NCBI GenBank assembly: GCA_015956445.1
Contig: WIUZ02000011.1
Span: forward strand, 744,001-808,000
Direction: 5' to 3'
DNA: 64,000 bases
From: Thelephora terrestris
Taxonomy: Eukaryota > Basidiomycota > Agaricomycetes > Thelephorales > Thelephoraceae
Each line of letters opens with the position of its first letter. Positions within the stretch are counted from its first letter, which is position 1. Shown piece by piece: positions 47,542 to 58,925 of this stretch. Position numbers and translations under genes: made by a program. The notes under the pieces are model-generated. The model ran no database searches. It saw only the letters and a program-made list of their open reading frames with translations, and had not been told where the DNA came from.

Positions 47542-49371
47542 AATGTCGCGCGTAGGGAATAGATCAAGGGGCTAGGCGAGCAGCACCGCGGTCGGTGGCA
47601 GTGGGTAGGAGAAGGGAGAGAGAGATAAGTAGCGTTGAGAGTCAGGCGAACCTTTTGGAATCTGACAGGCTCCCGGGGACCGGCACGCCAAGGTCCCGTG
47701 ACCCATCGTCGCAACTCCACAAACACCCCGCGGCAAGGCGCAAACTTGCGAAAAACTACCGGTACAACACACTCATGACCGCATATTCTGACGCATACAT
47801 CCTGCCAGCTCATCGCTAATACCTATAAGACCACTCCTCAACGACACAGTACACGGCATCGGGCGAACAGCCCCGATGTCCTCCAGTTGCACTACTCCCC
47901 TGACCACCTCCACGAACGTCGACGGTGGGCGTCTGAGCCAGACCAGTGGACGCCGTCCCTCTGCCACTGTATGCTTGCCACGCGACCAACACAGCTGAAA
48001 TGCGGAGCGGGCGTGTTGGAAAGAATGTCCAAGGTTAGCCAAAGTTGTTTTTCAAGATAACCGAGCCGCAAACATGAGGGTAGAGCTCAGAAGCGAACGG
48101 GAGATTTCGGAAAGACAGAGATCATCCGCCTTACACGAACTCGCAAGGATCAAACACGAAGTGAATTGATAAGGGGCAGGGGGGAAGGCGGGCGAATATG
48201 AAACCGGACGTACCCAGCCAGAACAACCCGACTCCTGCGATGAGAATCATCTCTTCTTGAGCCTGTGTGAGCACCTGACCCTCTCTTTGATGATGTTGGG
48301 CAACCCTGGATCCGCGCTCAGATAAGCTGCTGCCATCCACTTCCAAATGGTATTGACACCCACAGTATCATCAGCGCCGCAAGAGCTAGTACGGCAATAG
48401 ACATCTGCGCCAAATGTAATACATCTGTCCAAGAGTGTACGACAGTGAGAACGTCCCCCTCCTGCAGCAGCGATTCGGCGAAGACGTACTATGTGAGGCA
48501 GGAAGGTGCCCAACGAGCTGATATCCTCCAATGAGGATGATCAACAGAAGCGCGACGTGCCTCCTCGAATGCTCTCCTCTGAATATTGGCATAACAATCA
48601 AACTAATGGGGGTGTAACAGGCTAGGCGAACTTAGTAAAGCAAGGAGGAAGAGAGGGAAGAAGTATCATGCACATTACACGTTGCAACGTCAAATACATA
48701 GGCTCCATCAAAACAACCCTTTTCAATGCACCCATGGCGGAAATAACGTAGGAAAGAGGACATGAGGCGCGGGCGTGTGTCTGCCAAGTATATTCAAGCT
48801 TCAACCTTACCTCCAATGGTGAGTGTGAGATACACGATCCCACGGATCGTTGCGCATCACCTGAGCCATCGAGCTAACTGGACAGTAAGTTACCGGCCAA
48901 GTACCAGTCAAATCTCAGGCAGTTGGAGTAGAGTCGGATCTTCGCAAGGCCAAACTAGCACTTTGAAGAACCTAGCGTAAAACACGGTCCGAGTCCGGCA
49001 AGAAAGCGGAGGCATCCTCCAAAACCACGTCAGGGAAAAATAAAGCACAAATTTTCACATGAAAGGCCGGCTAAGATACATGCCGTAAGGATCGTAAACA
49101 AGCAGGATGCGCAGCAACTCCCTCGTAGGAGGAAAACAGACAAAAAAACGCTTTGTGATCGTAGACAATCGCGGAATCAATCTCGGGGTGACACGGTGGT
49201 GTTTGGGAGGTAGCAACAGGGCGGATATCCAATAACGAGGAATAAAATGGAAGGGGATCGTTTCCGGTAGCTCGCAGAGCGAGAAGAAATTGAAAAGAAA
49301 AGAGAGAACCGAGTCTATCCTCAGAATCCTGGTGGTCGTGGACCTTTTTCCCCGTCGCCTTGAAAACACAA
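47542..49371. other. 1.8 kb region with a possible small membrane-protein gene
   Basis: No complete model could be built. On the minus strand three hydrophobic segments are bounded by splice-like sites: VALLLIILIGGYQLVG (about 48550-48500), MSIAVLALAALMILW (48404-48360) and EMILIAGVGLFWL (about 48275-48230). This resembles the neighbouring MARVEL-like genes in strand and style, so a third, perhaps decayed, membrane gene is possible. Confidence 0.3.
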
Positions 49372-50623
49372 CTAGGCGACACCGGATATATGTCCAGGGA
49401 CTTGCTGAATCATAGGAGCCTGCCCATTCAATCCGGGGGTTATGACCATTGAGTACCCATGCTGCTGCTGGACAACATAACTGCCGTCCTGCATAACGGG
49501 CAGCGTGTTCATCGGTCCTCCCATCGGCTGACTGACAACAGCGCCTGGCATGTACCCTGGCATAACGCCGCCCCCAGGCATGTGCATCGTTGGGTACATA
49601 GATCCGGGTCCTCCAGAATACCCTGGCCATTCACCGTACCAGGGCAGCTCGATCATGGGTTCACGCCACGCGTATATATGGCCGCCCCTCTGAATGGCGA
49701 CGCTCGTAAGATTGGTCACGATAACGAGGAAGATCGCGACTATAATTATCGCGCGTGCGCTTTAGCGGTAATTTCTCGAAATAAATGAAAGAAATCGCAC
49801 GCACACACGCCAAACAGCACCCACGAGAAGGCTTCAATGACCCTCATCTCGTTGCAATAGTTGAACGCGGATACTATTGAAACGAGATGAGCACAGAAGC
49901 AAGGAAAAGAAACTGTGCTCACTGGTTTTGCCTGTATTCGTCGGCAACCTCTTGCTCCCCACAGACGCACAATCGGAGTCAGGACCGATGAAGTCATACC
50001 TGTTACTTTAAACACGTCCAAAGCGTGAGCGAGATACTGTTGGAGGAGGATCTTGAAAATAGGGACTCACACCGTCCAAGAGGCCAGGGCTAGGCAGACC
50101 ATGTCAAAGTAAGTCAAATCGAGGGTATTTCAAAGCAGAGTTTACACGTACTCAACCACATGATAGTCAGAATGAACAACAGGACAACCTCCACCCGCGG
50201 GGGAATTATGTGCGTTCTAGATCGCCATCCCAGTCAGTCACCATCCGAGATCGGCACGCTTCAGCGACCCCACTCACAATGTCAAGAACGCCATGATCAT
50301 CAAGATCGTCACTGCAGAAACAACGACGGAGTAGATAGTGTATTCGCCTGCCGAGAAACAGGGAAGCGGCCTATCAGGAACGAGAGAAATCCATGCTAAA
50401 GGTCCGACGGGAACTCACGATACCAATGCGGTAAGAATATGCTTGCAAAATATCCCGAAAGTCCGAGAACTGTGCCCGCCAGAATCGCTTGAAACGCTAC
50501 AGAACGTGGTTAACACGAGGCATATAAGTCACCACCACGCAAACGCGGGAATTAAAGCCAAGACCACGAGGGTTGAAACGCACTGTACAGGCCAAGCCGT
50601 ATGTTCGTAAACAAGTAGGTCAT
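49372..50623 (-). CDS. MARVEL-like four-helix membrane protein, Pro/Gly-rich tail
   Basis: Predicted membrane protein built from small exons. The start at 50623 gives MTYLFTNIRLGLY, then TFQAILAGTVLGLSGYFASI and FLPHWYREYTIYSVVVSAVT, followed by ILMIMAFLTL, VEVVLLFILTIMWL, FDMVCLALASWTV and EMRVIEAFSWVLFGVC. The last helix is AIIIVAIFLVIVTNL. The stretch with Met-Arg-Val-Ile-Glu-Ala-Phe-Ser-Trp before the last helix is typical of fungal MARVEL-domain proteins. The cytosolic tail (49640-49372) is rich in Gly, Pro, Met and Gln (MPGGGVMPGYMPGAVVSQPM). MARVEL proteins shape or organise membranes; the role here is unknown. A paralogue-like gene lies directly upstream at 51256-52867. The middle exon borders are approximate. 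Confidence 0.7.
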
Positions 50624-51255
50624 GTCGTGGGGATCGTGAAGAGTGTCGGTTCTAGGTTCGCGCGTGGAAATAGTCAACGTCGAGGTCAAAGTGAGATGGG
50701 CGTAAATAAGCCAACAAAGTCGTGTTCGAAGCCCGGGCGTCCAGTCGCTTCGAAAAACGCACGAGCTCTCGTCACTGCTTCCGGATTTAAAAGAGCGGCC
50801 CGGAACGTTTCATACATACAACACGTGATCTATTCAACACATCACGTGTACATAATAGGCTGCCATAAAAGTACATGCGTTACGTAAACACCTGGTTCCC
50901 CAGCTTCTCCTCTAGCACCTGTGGCCGAGAGAAAAAACTACACTGTGAACCAAGTCAACTCGAGTGTACTTACTGACCGGCCCTCTCTTCAGAGAAGGTG
51001 TTATCGTAAGAGTCAAGTGCTACGTAACGAAAAAATACACTTCTTAGACTCGCGTTCGTGTCTCTACATCATAAAACCCGTGTCGTAAAACAAAAACAAC
51101 ACCTTTGAAGAAAGCAAGGAAGAGCTACAAACCCTTCAAAGGGGGACTTCGCAATATACAACTCATTCAAATGTCCTTCTGTCAAAAAGTCAACAGAAAA
51201 AAAATAAACCGTCTCGCAAAATAAGTCAAGGGGATCGCGGTTGTGGGTTTTGATC
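50624..51255. other. Intergenic region between two MARVEL-like genes
   Basis: About 630 bases, expected to hold the promoter of the left gene and the 3' flank of the right one. It contains direct CACGTG-like hexamers near 50820-50850 (ACACGTGATC and TCACGTGTAC). No gene is supported. Confidence 0.4.
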
Positions 51256-52867
51256 TCACCGCCTGGGTGAGGCGTCTCTATGGAATCGATCCCGCGCGTT
51301 AGGTGGAGGGTGTCCAGCGCCGTGCCTTTTGCTACCGCTGTTGCCCCTCGTGAGCGAGCGATCTCTCGTCGAACGATGGCTCCTGCCACGTTCATGAGAG
51401 CGACCGCCCTCCCGACTCCGATCCCGAGATGATTGGCGAGTGTTCGAACGAGACACGCTCGCTTTGGGTGGAGGAGCGGGCGCCTGGGGTGCATCAGCAG
51501 ACTTGGGCAACCAGTATCCGTGCTTGTACTCGTATGATTGGTGTCGACTCTTGGGTGGTGGAGGAGTGAGCTGGGTCGTCCTGATCTTTCCAAGATCTTG
51601 GGGCTTGGCTCGCTTCTGGTGCGACTGCGTGTCCTTTGGAACGTTCAAGGCTCCAGCACCCTTTGATCGGGACCTGTCGACGGGCGCGGTGACTGGAGGA
51701 GGCAATTTGCCCTCCTTCTCTTTTGCAGCATAGTCGCTCGAATAGAACCAAGGGACACCAGTAACCGGGGTGGTCCAGACAGTGTACTCTCCACGAGAGT
51801 GATGTCTCCAGGCGAGGAATAATAGGAACAAGAGGAACAGCCAAACTTTAGAAGCTGTCAGTGGAAGGGCGTTGGGAAACAATGTATGGAATCACGCACT
51901 AAGAACGACGTTGAAAATAGAAAATGCCTCCAAGACGCGGTACTGTGCCTGATAGATCTCAGTTGTGACTGAAAATAGGGGACATTAGCGCATGGATGAG
52001 GTGAACAATGAAAAACGCGACATACAGCTGGGCATCTGTATTGGGATTTGATTTGACACGGAACTAGACGTAAAACACTCGACGTCTGCGTCTTCGGCAT
52101 CTGACGTTATCAAAAAGGCCGCGAGGACTGCGAAACCAAAACGATCAATCACAACGTAAGAAATAAATGAGAGGGATCGTGGCAGTGTTCCTTACCAAGC
52201 CAAAGGACACCGTCAAGACCGAGGCATCCAAGTTCGATCCTTGTCGAAATCGGGTTGGCCCTCTTGAGACCGAAGAGCAATCTGGCAAAAATTCGCTTGA
52301 GAAACCCTGCTGCAACGAAAATTTAAAATGAAAAGGCACGTACAAGGCGAGGAGGAGAACGATGGTCGTTGCGGAGACAAAGATGGCGAAAGGAATGAAT
52401 CGTGCTGGTGGGCATGTGAGCTTTACGTTCCTTCATAGAACACACGCCGAAAGCTAGCGTCAAACACTCACTGAGATCGTTAGTCAAAAGAATCCCGTGA
52501 AAGTGAATGGAAATCGCGAGGACGATAACGGTCCAAAGCAACACAGTAACTGTCCATGCACAACAACGCGCAGGAAAACGGCGATGAGCGAACGACAAAC
52601 ATGACAATGCGAAGAGAGAAGAAACTCACCGAAAACGCCGATCCTAATAAGGTTGAACAAAGGCGGCATCCTGAATATCCCACAGAGCGCAGTGGTAGAG
52701 GACTTCGATCGAGGTTGGTTATCTACTCTATGAGATCCGGAAGAGCCGTTCGTCCTGCGACGGGAGTGACGGGGGCGAGTGTAGTGGTCGCTAGGAGAGT
52801 CGTCAGGATGGGGGGAAGGGGGAGAGGTGCCTCCCTTCAAGGCGGACCATACATCGTTTAAATGCAT
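51256..52867 (-). CDS. MARVEL-like membrane protein with Arg/Ser-rich tail
   Basis: Start MHLNDVWSALKGGTSPPSPH at 52867 (an upstream in-frame Met at 52936 is possible). A Ser/Arg-rich cytosolic leader of about 60 residues precedes IFRMPPLFNLIRIGVF. Then come hydrophobic segments VTVLLWTVIVLAISIHFHGI, FIPFAIFVSATTIVLLLAL and LGLDGVLWL, with YQAQYRVLEAFSIFNVVLS before the last helix VWLFLLFLLFLAW. The R-V-L-E-A-F-S block corresponds to R-V-I-E-A-F-S in the gene to the left. The C-terminal tail of about 180 residues (51800-51256) is rich in Pro then Arg/Ser (SRDRSREGGRSHERGRSHRS), like an RS-type segment. The function is unknown. Confidence 0.7.
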
Positions 52868-53686
52868 GGGCGGAACTCTTTGAAGGAAAACTTGATCTAG
52901 AAAGCGAAACGAGAAAGGTTCGAGCGGGGAATACAAAGAAATGAAGAAAACGAGGGATGGGGAAAGAAAAGAAACCTTTGGTGGAATGTGCTAATTGGGG
53001 GTTCGGGGTTTAATCGTAAAAGCGAGAGAGAGGATTCGTGTGACCGTTAGATTACGCGCAAAAAAAACGAGAACAGGGCGGGGGGGCTAATCTCGTTTCG
53101 GCGATGCACTATGTTTTGGTAAGGTGCCTGTTCGTTCGCTCGAATCGGGGCTGAAAGGGAGGTAGGAAACAGGCGAGATGAAGACTTGCACCCCAAAAAC
53201 GAGGAAGACACGAGATGCGCCGGACGTTTGGAAGGGGGTGAGGCTCGCTTCAGACAAACCGTTTCAAGCGAGTTGGGGTCGTGAGCGCGTGCGGTGAGAG
53301 GGTACCTTTTCCTTCGTCAAAAGTTAACCTCTGGAGGAAAACAGGAGACGCAATCACGGCTAGACTCTTGAGCACAAGCACCGAGATGGTGGTCGCACGA
53401 AGAGGAAGGGGGAAAAAAAGCGGAAGGATACCTCGGCATTTGTATTGGGGGCGGCGGAAGCGAAATTTCCACTCACACCATTGATGGTACTGATCTAGCC
53501 ACGGATTCATTCAACACGAGGCTTCTGTTCTCCATTTAAGGCAAATACACGTGCTAATCCATTGATCCGTTTCGTCGGCGCCACGTTCCGCAACACGGAT
53601 CCCCTGGTTTACGAGATTAGATCCAGGTGCACTCGGAAGATTTCTTGTCCCGCAGCCGCCCGTTTCCAAGCCACCTAGTCATTTCC
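52868..53686. other. Intergenic region, no supported gene
   Basis: About 820 bases between two minus-strand genes. Purine-rich and G-rich runs occur (for example near 53040-53090). It should hold the promoter of the MARVEL-like gene. Confidence 0.4.
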
Positions 53687-56600
53687 TTACACTCTTCGCA
53701 ACTCCTCGCGAAGAGTTTCCCGCAAGCCGATGTACTCTTCTAACGCTTCAGGGTTCCGAAGAGTGCCCAAGTTGAATGAACCCAGCGAAGCCCCATTCAA
53801 GATCTAATATTAAACAGTGTATGAGTTATTACTCTCAAAGAACGAAAAGGCACGGCGCCAGCCTGGCGATACCCAGGGTCGGCCAGGGGCCCAGGCAGGA
53901 ACGAAACACTAACCTTCTTGACGGGAACTTCTACACGCTTCCCGTTCAGTGTGTAGGGTATATCTCCTACTTGCATAATCTAAGCGAACAAAGGACGGGG
54001 TGGAAGAAAAGAACAAGTCAGCATACGTCCAGCCCTTGCACGGGACGAGATAACGAAATGGGAGAACGATAAGATGCGTGGTGCCATAAGTATTTGTTCG
54101 TATCAGCCCACGACACCGATGCACGAGGCGAACCCTGCGCCATGACCTGCGGTAAACCCCGCGCAGCGTTGTTAGGTGGCGCTCGATCCACAAATTCCGT
54201 TACGGGGCTCCTGATCCAGGGTTGTTGGACATGGGAAAGAGGGTCAAGTGACTTACACTGCACGGAACGTGTCTCGCACTGCGCCGAACACGAATCTCTC
54301 TTTTGATCGCATGCGCCGTCTCTGGCGTCAATTTCTCATCCTCACCAAGTTTCACGAACAACACCACGCGTTCGTCTGTATTATCTTCCGTCATCTGACC
54401 AACTACGAGGCTGTCCACCACCCTTTGAACATTGTGGCCCTTTGGAGGGGGATTTGGGCCGGAAAAGCATGTGTCGATGACATCGTAAATCTCGGCGGAC
54501 CCAAACCGGACGCCACCAGGATTCCTACCCAAGGGCCGGCAATTATCAGAAGAAAGGTTTAAAAAAGGGCCCGAGGATCGACGAGCCCCAAGAATCGGCA
54601 ACTTACAATACGCCGTCGCTCCTACCCAGCATCACAAGACCTCCCGCATTTCCCATTCTCGACTCAGTGAGCAGCACATGATCGCCGTGGTCTTTCGGAA
54701 GGAATCGACAGATAACGCGAATAATAGGGGTGGGCCATTGAGAAACGTCCCAAAGAACAAAAGGGTATCATGGGCCCAGACAACGAATTCGAGAACGAAT
54801 GTGGCGTGTGATGACAGCGGCAGAGTATTGTGATGTGCAGATATGTTAAAGAACGTTACGAAGGATATCGGCCCCCTTGGAGCGGAAATAAGGGCACTCA
54901 CACCAAACACCTTCATGCTCTGCAAAGTAGGCATCATGGTATCTCTTCTTCGCAGCCAAAACGGACGCATCATCGGCGTAGCCAGGCAAAGGCCAGAACC
55001 CCACGGGCTGACATGGGAAAGGCTAGAATCATGAAATCCACGTCGCGCATGAGTGAAAGGGGCGAATATAATTAATGCTTCCTGTGCAACCTTGAGGCAA
55101 ACGAGCTCCCCCGACTCGCCCTTCACGCTCGGCTTGCCCTCGGCAGAGAATGTGGTCACGGCCATTCCCAACAGCCGACATTGAATCTCGCCTCTGAACA
55201 CAGGAAGTGCGGAGCATACTCCTGCGAACAGTGAGCAAATGTCTGTACCGCCTAAAATACCGTGCTCAGGGTCTGTCCAAGTAAACGAAAGGACCAGGGC
55301 TTACCCGTAATGGACGCTAACAGCACATTCTCTTTGATGTGCTGGTAAACAAAGTCAAACAAGACGGGTGGCAGTGGAGAACCCGTGGAATAGACGTGGC
55401 GCAGGGTCGTGAGTTTGTTGTGTTCCCTAGGTGTGTACACTTTCTGCAACGCAACGAGTCAACGGTACGGACGTTTCGAGCTAGTTGTGGACGAACAGAT
55501 AGTTCATCGATATACTTCGCGCTCGTTCCGAAGATGGTAATGCCGAGCTCGTCAACTAAGTTCCAGAGATGGGCAGGCCGTTTGAGGGGGCTGCCATCGT
55601 ACAAGACTATCGGACATATTCCAAGGCCTCCGATAAGGAAATTCCACATCATCCATCCGCTAAGTATGGGGATGATCAATATTTTCAACACGCTACAACT
55701 CTCAAGTGCGCACGTTGTGGTATAATAGAAAAACACGTCCTTTTCAGTAAGATCAGCGCATATCAGCAGTTCTTTGCGGGACTGCAAAAGCATGCCACCA
55801 GCGCGATGGACGATCGCCCTGTCAACGTTTGTCAGAAGCTCGAAAAAGAAACAAAATGACGCATTTCACGGACTCACTTTGGTTTGCCTAGAAAACAGGT
55901 TAATTTTTCTGATCGATGGAAAATTACGTGAGAGCACACACCAGTTGTACCACTGGAGAAAAGGATCCATAATGGCCAATCGAAAGGCAATCTCTTCCAT
56001 TCGATCTCGCCCTGCGCCGACCTGCCTAGCTTGCTTTTTCGCCCAGTTTCTATGAAGGCATCCCACGTGGACCATTCAGTGTTCCACGCATCTGTGTCTA
56101 CTAAAGCGCCATGGCCTGAAGTGACTACGACAACCCTGGGCGATTGACCGCTCTTGGTAAATAGCCCCGAAAGGAGAGTGGAGAGCTTGGGAAGATGTGG
56201 GTGGATCTTCCCGTTGTACCTGGAGATGTGGAAACATGGGTAAAGACGTCAGAAATTGCATTTGTGGAGATATGGACATGTAAGTGGAGGGTGGACGTGC
56301 AAGTGGAGGAGTGGCGCAAGTTTGGCAGATAGAGGCACAAATGAAAGCTTACATACACGACTGCGTCAACAGATAATATCAGCTTCGGTCTGACTTGATC
56401 AAATCTATGTCGCTGTCAGCGATAAGATAAGTGATGTTGTACAGTAGGCGGACCTTTCCAACACGCCCTGGGGACCGAAGTCAGGTGATGCGCTTACCCA
56501 AACGCAGCCTGGAGGGAGTTAATGCGAGAATGAGATAAGATCAGAATAGCACCCTAAATCCACTTAGACCATTTCGCTTACCTATAGCAGCTGCGGCAAG

Positions 56601-57290
56601 GAAACCCACAACGTTTTCCTGTGTATGAAAGAACGTGCGACGAAAGGAATAGACGTGTAATAGTTGGATTCGCATTGCATTTCCTCGACGGGTGGGGTTG
56701 GATGTGCCGGGCCGAAATTAAAGATGCCGAGTGAATGAGGTCAGCGTGGGGAAGACGCGGGGATGTCAACTTACGATGCGGTTGGATGTGTATGACGCGA
56801 TGCGATCACCGCGGACAAGTCCACACTGGAGGAGTGCGGACACCGCGTCTGCGACGAGTGAGTAGAGCTGCGCGTTCGATATCTGGACGGGTGTTGGCTT
56901 GGGATTCTGAGAAGTTGGCTCTGCTGTACGAGAAGCTGATTGCCAAGGTCTTGGAGGCAGAGAAATGAATAGCTTACCGACTTCTACGATGGCTGTGGTG
57001 TCTGGACAACGGTTTGCGAGGAGGTTCTCCGCATAATTGATGGCGGAGTCGGAAAACCAGCAAGGGTTTTGGGCGGGCGTCGCTGCGGTGTCGACTACGT
57101 GGTTCCCCTTGTTGCCGATGATTCCGGTGTGATCCCAGACGTGCGACCAGAGGAGGTCGATGTCGGAGATAGACCACTGATAGAGGTCCTGGTACGACTC
57201 TAGTCTCAGCCCATGTTTGTCGTTGACCTCGCGTAGGAATCGGAAGAGTCGGGACGTGTTACACGGATCATCTGGTGAGAACAGCAGCAT
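53687..57290 (-). CDS. Acetoacetyl-CoA synthetase
   Basis: AMP-forming ligase that activates acetoacetate to acetoacetyl-CoA for sterol or lipid synthesis, in the cytosol. The start at 57290 gives [20 protein letters not shown]. Then [60 protein letters not shown], and the P-loop completed by a 10-base exon (55878-55887) to read [16 protein letters not shown]. Further: [84 protein letters not shown] and [19 protein letters not shown], which carries the catalytic Lys region. The last exon gives [20 protein letters not shown] and ends REELRRV. All expected adenylation motifs are present. Confidence 0.94.
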
Positions 57291-57511
57291 CGGACGAGTC
57301 AGGAATGGGGAGCAATGGAGTAATAGTCTGCGCGCCAAGGTCTTGGTTGTTCCACGGAATCCCATCCATCCGATCACACGTTTGTTCAATCGATCCCCGC
57401 GGGAACAATCTCTCTATAAAAACCTGCCCCACTCCCTCCCCGTCTTCCCCAGCCTTCCTCCACCACAACCCACCTTCTCCACACCCCCCCTCACTCAACT
57501 CGAATACTCAA
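57291..57511. promoter_or_regulatory. Divergent promoter with TATA box, acetoacetyl-CoA synthetase / orphan gene
   Basis: 221 bases between start codons. TATAAAA at 57415-57421 lies 91 bases before the orphan start at 57512 and is followed by a strongly pyrimidine-rich tract to about 57500, a classic highly expressed fungal promoter layout on the plus strand. Confidence 0.6.
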
Positions 57512-58134
57512 ATGGATCGCTTCCTCTCCCCCTCCAGTCCTGAAGCCATTGCCCACAACCATCTGACGTGAGTAAAAATTTTCGCCCAATTGGGAATCAC
57601 CAGGTTCGCTTAACGACGCGTGCAGCGAGAATTGGATCAGTTGGGACATTGAGCACCCTGCCCTCGATGAGACCCTCATCGCTGGCTGCGCTACCTACAA
57701 GGCCTTCGACCGTTTCCTCAGCGGCAATGATCTATTCATTCTCCCCAGAACTCGGGACGAACTCGCGAGCGTCTTGTATGTAGCCACCCTACCACTTTCT
57801 GTGGTCTCATGACCTGAATGGCGGCCTTTACGTTTGCAGGTATAGATACGCGAAGGATTCGATCCATAACACCATCTCCGGAGCGCGCAATGCACTCCAA
57901 CCGGGTGGTTATACCCGAGTGAGTTTACTCCATCTCTCCATGTGACCACGATTTGTGACTTAACCTTTTTTTCGTTGGTAGATCATCCAGCTTGCTCGGA
58001 GGTCTATTCTGAGGGTACTCGACACAGACGACAACACTTCTGTTCTCCTGTCTCTCCACGCTAATGCCACCGACTACGACTCGATGACCGGCATTCCCCA
58101 GTCCTCTGGACGCCCCATCGCCTCCGGTGGCTGA
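57512..58134 (+). CDS. Small orphan protein with a strong promoter
   Basis: I do not recognise the family. Four exons fit without a frame break (57512-57567, 57626-57775, 57840-57918, 57982-58134), giving 145 residues. It starts MDRFLSPSSPEAIAHNHLTE, continues NWISWDIEHPALDETLIAGC, FDRFLSGNDLFILPRTRDEL and IIQLARRSILRVLDTDDNTS, and ends GRPIASGG. No signal peptide or membrane helix is visible; it is probably a soluble, mostly helical protein. The TATA box with a CT-rich leader suggests high expression. Consistent in-frame GT-AG introns of 58-64 bases make it a real gene. Confidence 0.75.
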
Positions 58135-58925
58135 ACCCGCGACTAGGCCCTCAGCTCCCCCTCAGTCTGTGTCTGTCTGCCACGTCCTCGTCACTATGGT
58201 CCCTTTAATACCGTTCTTCGTGTAACCCTTTTCAACCCGCACTGTACCTTTATGCCAACACCAAGTCAACCCTGACATCTGTACCACCATCCTAGCCGCA
58301 TAACTTATCGTTTCTTCTCTCCTTCCCTTATAGCTTCGTTATTGATGACAGAAGAAAAAAATCGATTCAACCCTGTACTACTTTTCACTCTGTACATAGT
58401 TGTCACGAATACATGTTGCGGCGAGGGCCTAGTAGACGACCATCACTTGAACTTGCGCCCGTGAGAGCAGTCTCCCCAAACAGATTAAGTCAGAGCATCC
58501 CCCCACAGTAGTCCCCACCCCCCTCACATCCTCCTCCCCTGCTCTGAATTTGAGGCTGGATTCCAGCCTAAAGCAGACACTGGCGATCGCCCAGAAGGGA
58601 TGTAATGATATAGCGTGGGAATGACGTCACGACGGGCATCAATGCCATGAGTTAACGAACGTGCCCTGACCAATAGGGTTCCCTCAGCCAGCCTTCGGTC
58701 CTTCCTCCCGCAGCCCATTCCAATGACCTCTTCTTGCCTGGAACCGCCAACCTCCACACCCTAACTGCCTCACCCGTCCCACGCGACATACCCGACAGCA
58801 TCCGTTTCTTTCCCTTTTCCTTGTCTTGCTTCCATCTCTTCCTGATCTTGTTTGCTTCCGTGATTTCTTGCTTGATATAACTACCGGCGTCCAACCGTTG
58901 AACACACGACACACCAACCACTACC
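58135..58925. other. Intergenic region upstream of PPN1
   Basis: About 790 bases: the 3' flank of the orphan gene, then a pyrimidine-rich stretch (58790-58870) just before the PPN1 start, likely its core promoter. No other gene is supported. Confidence 0.45.
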
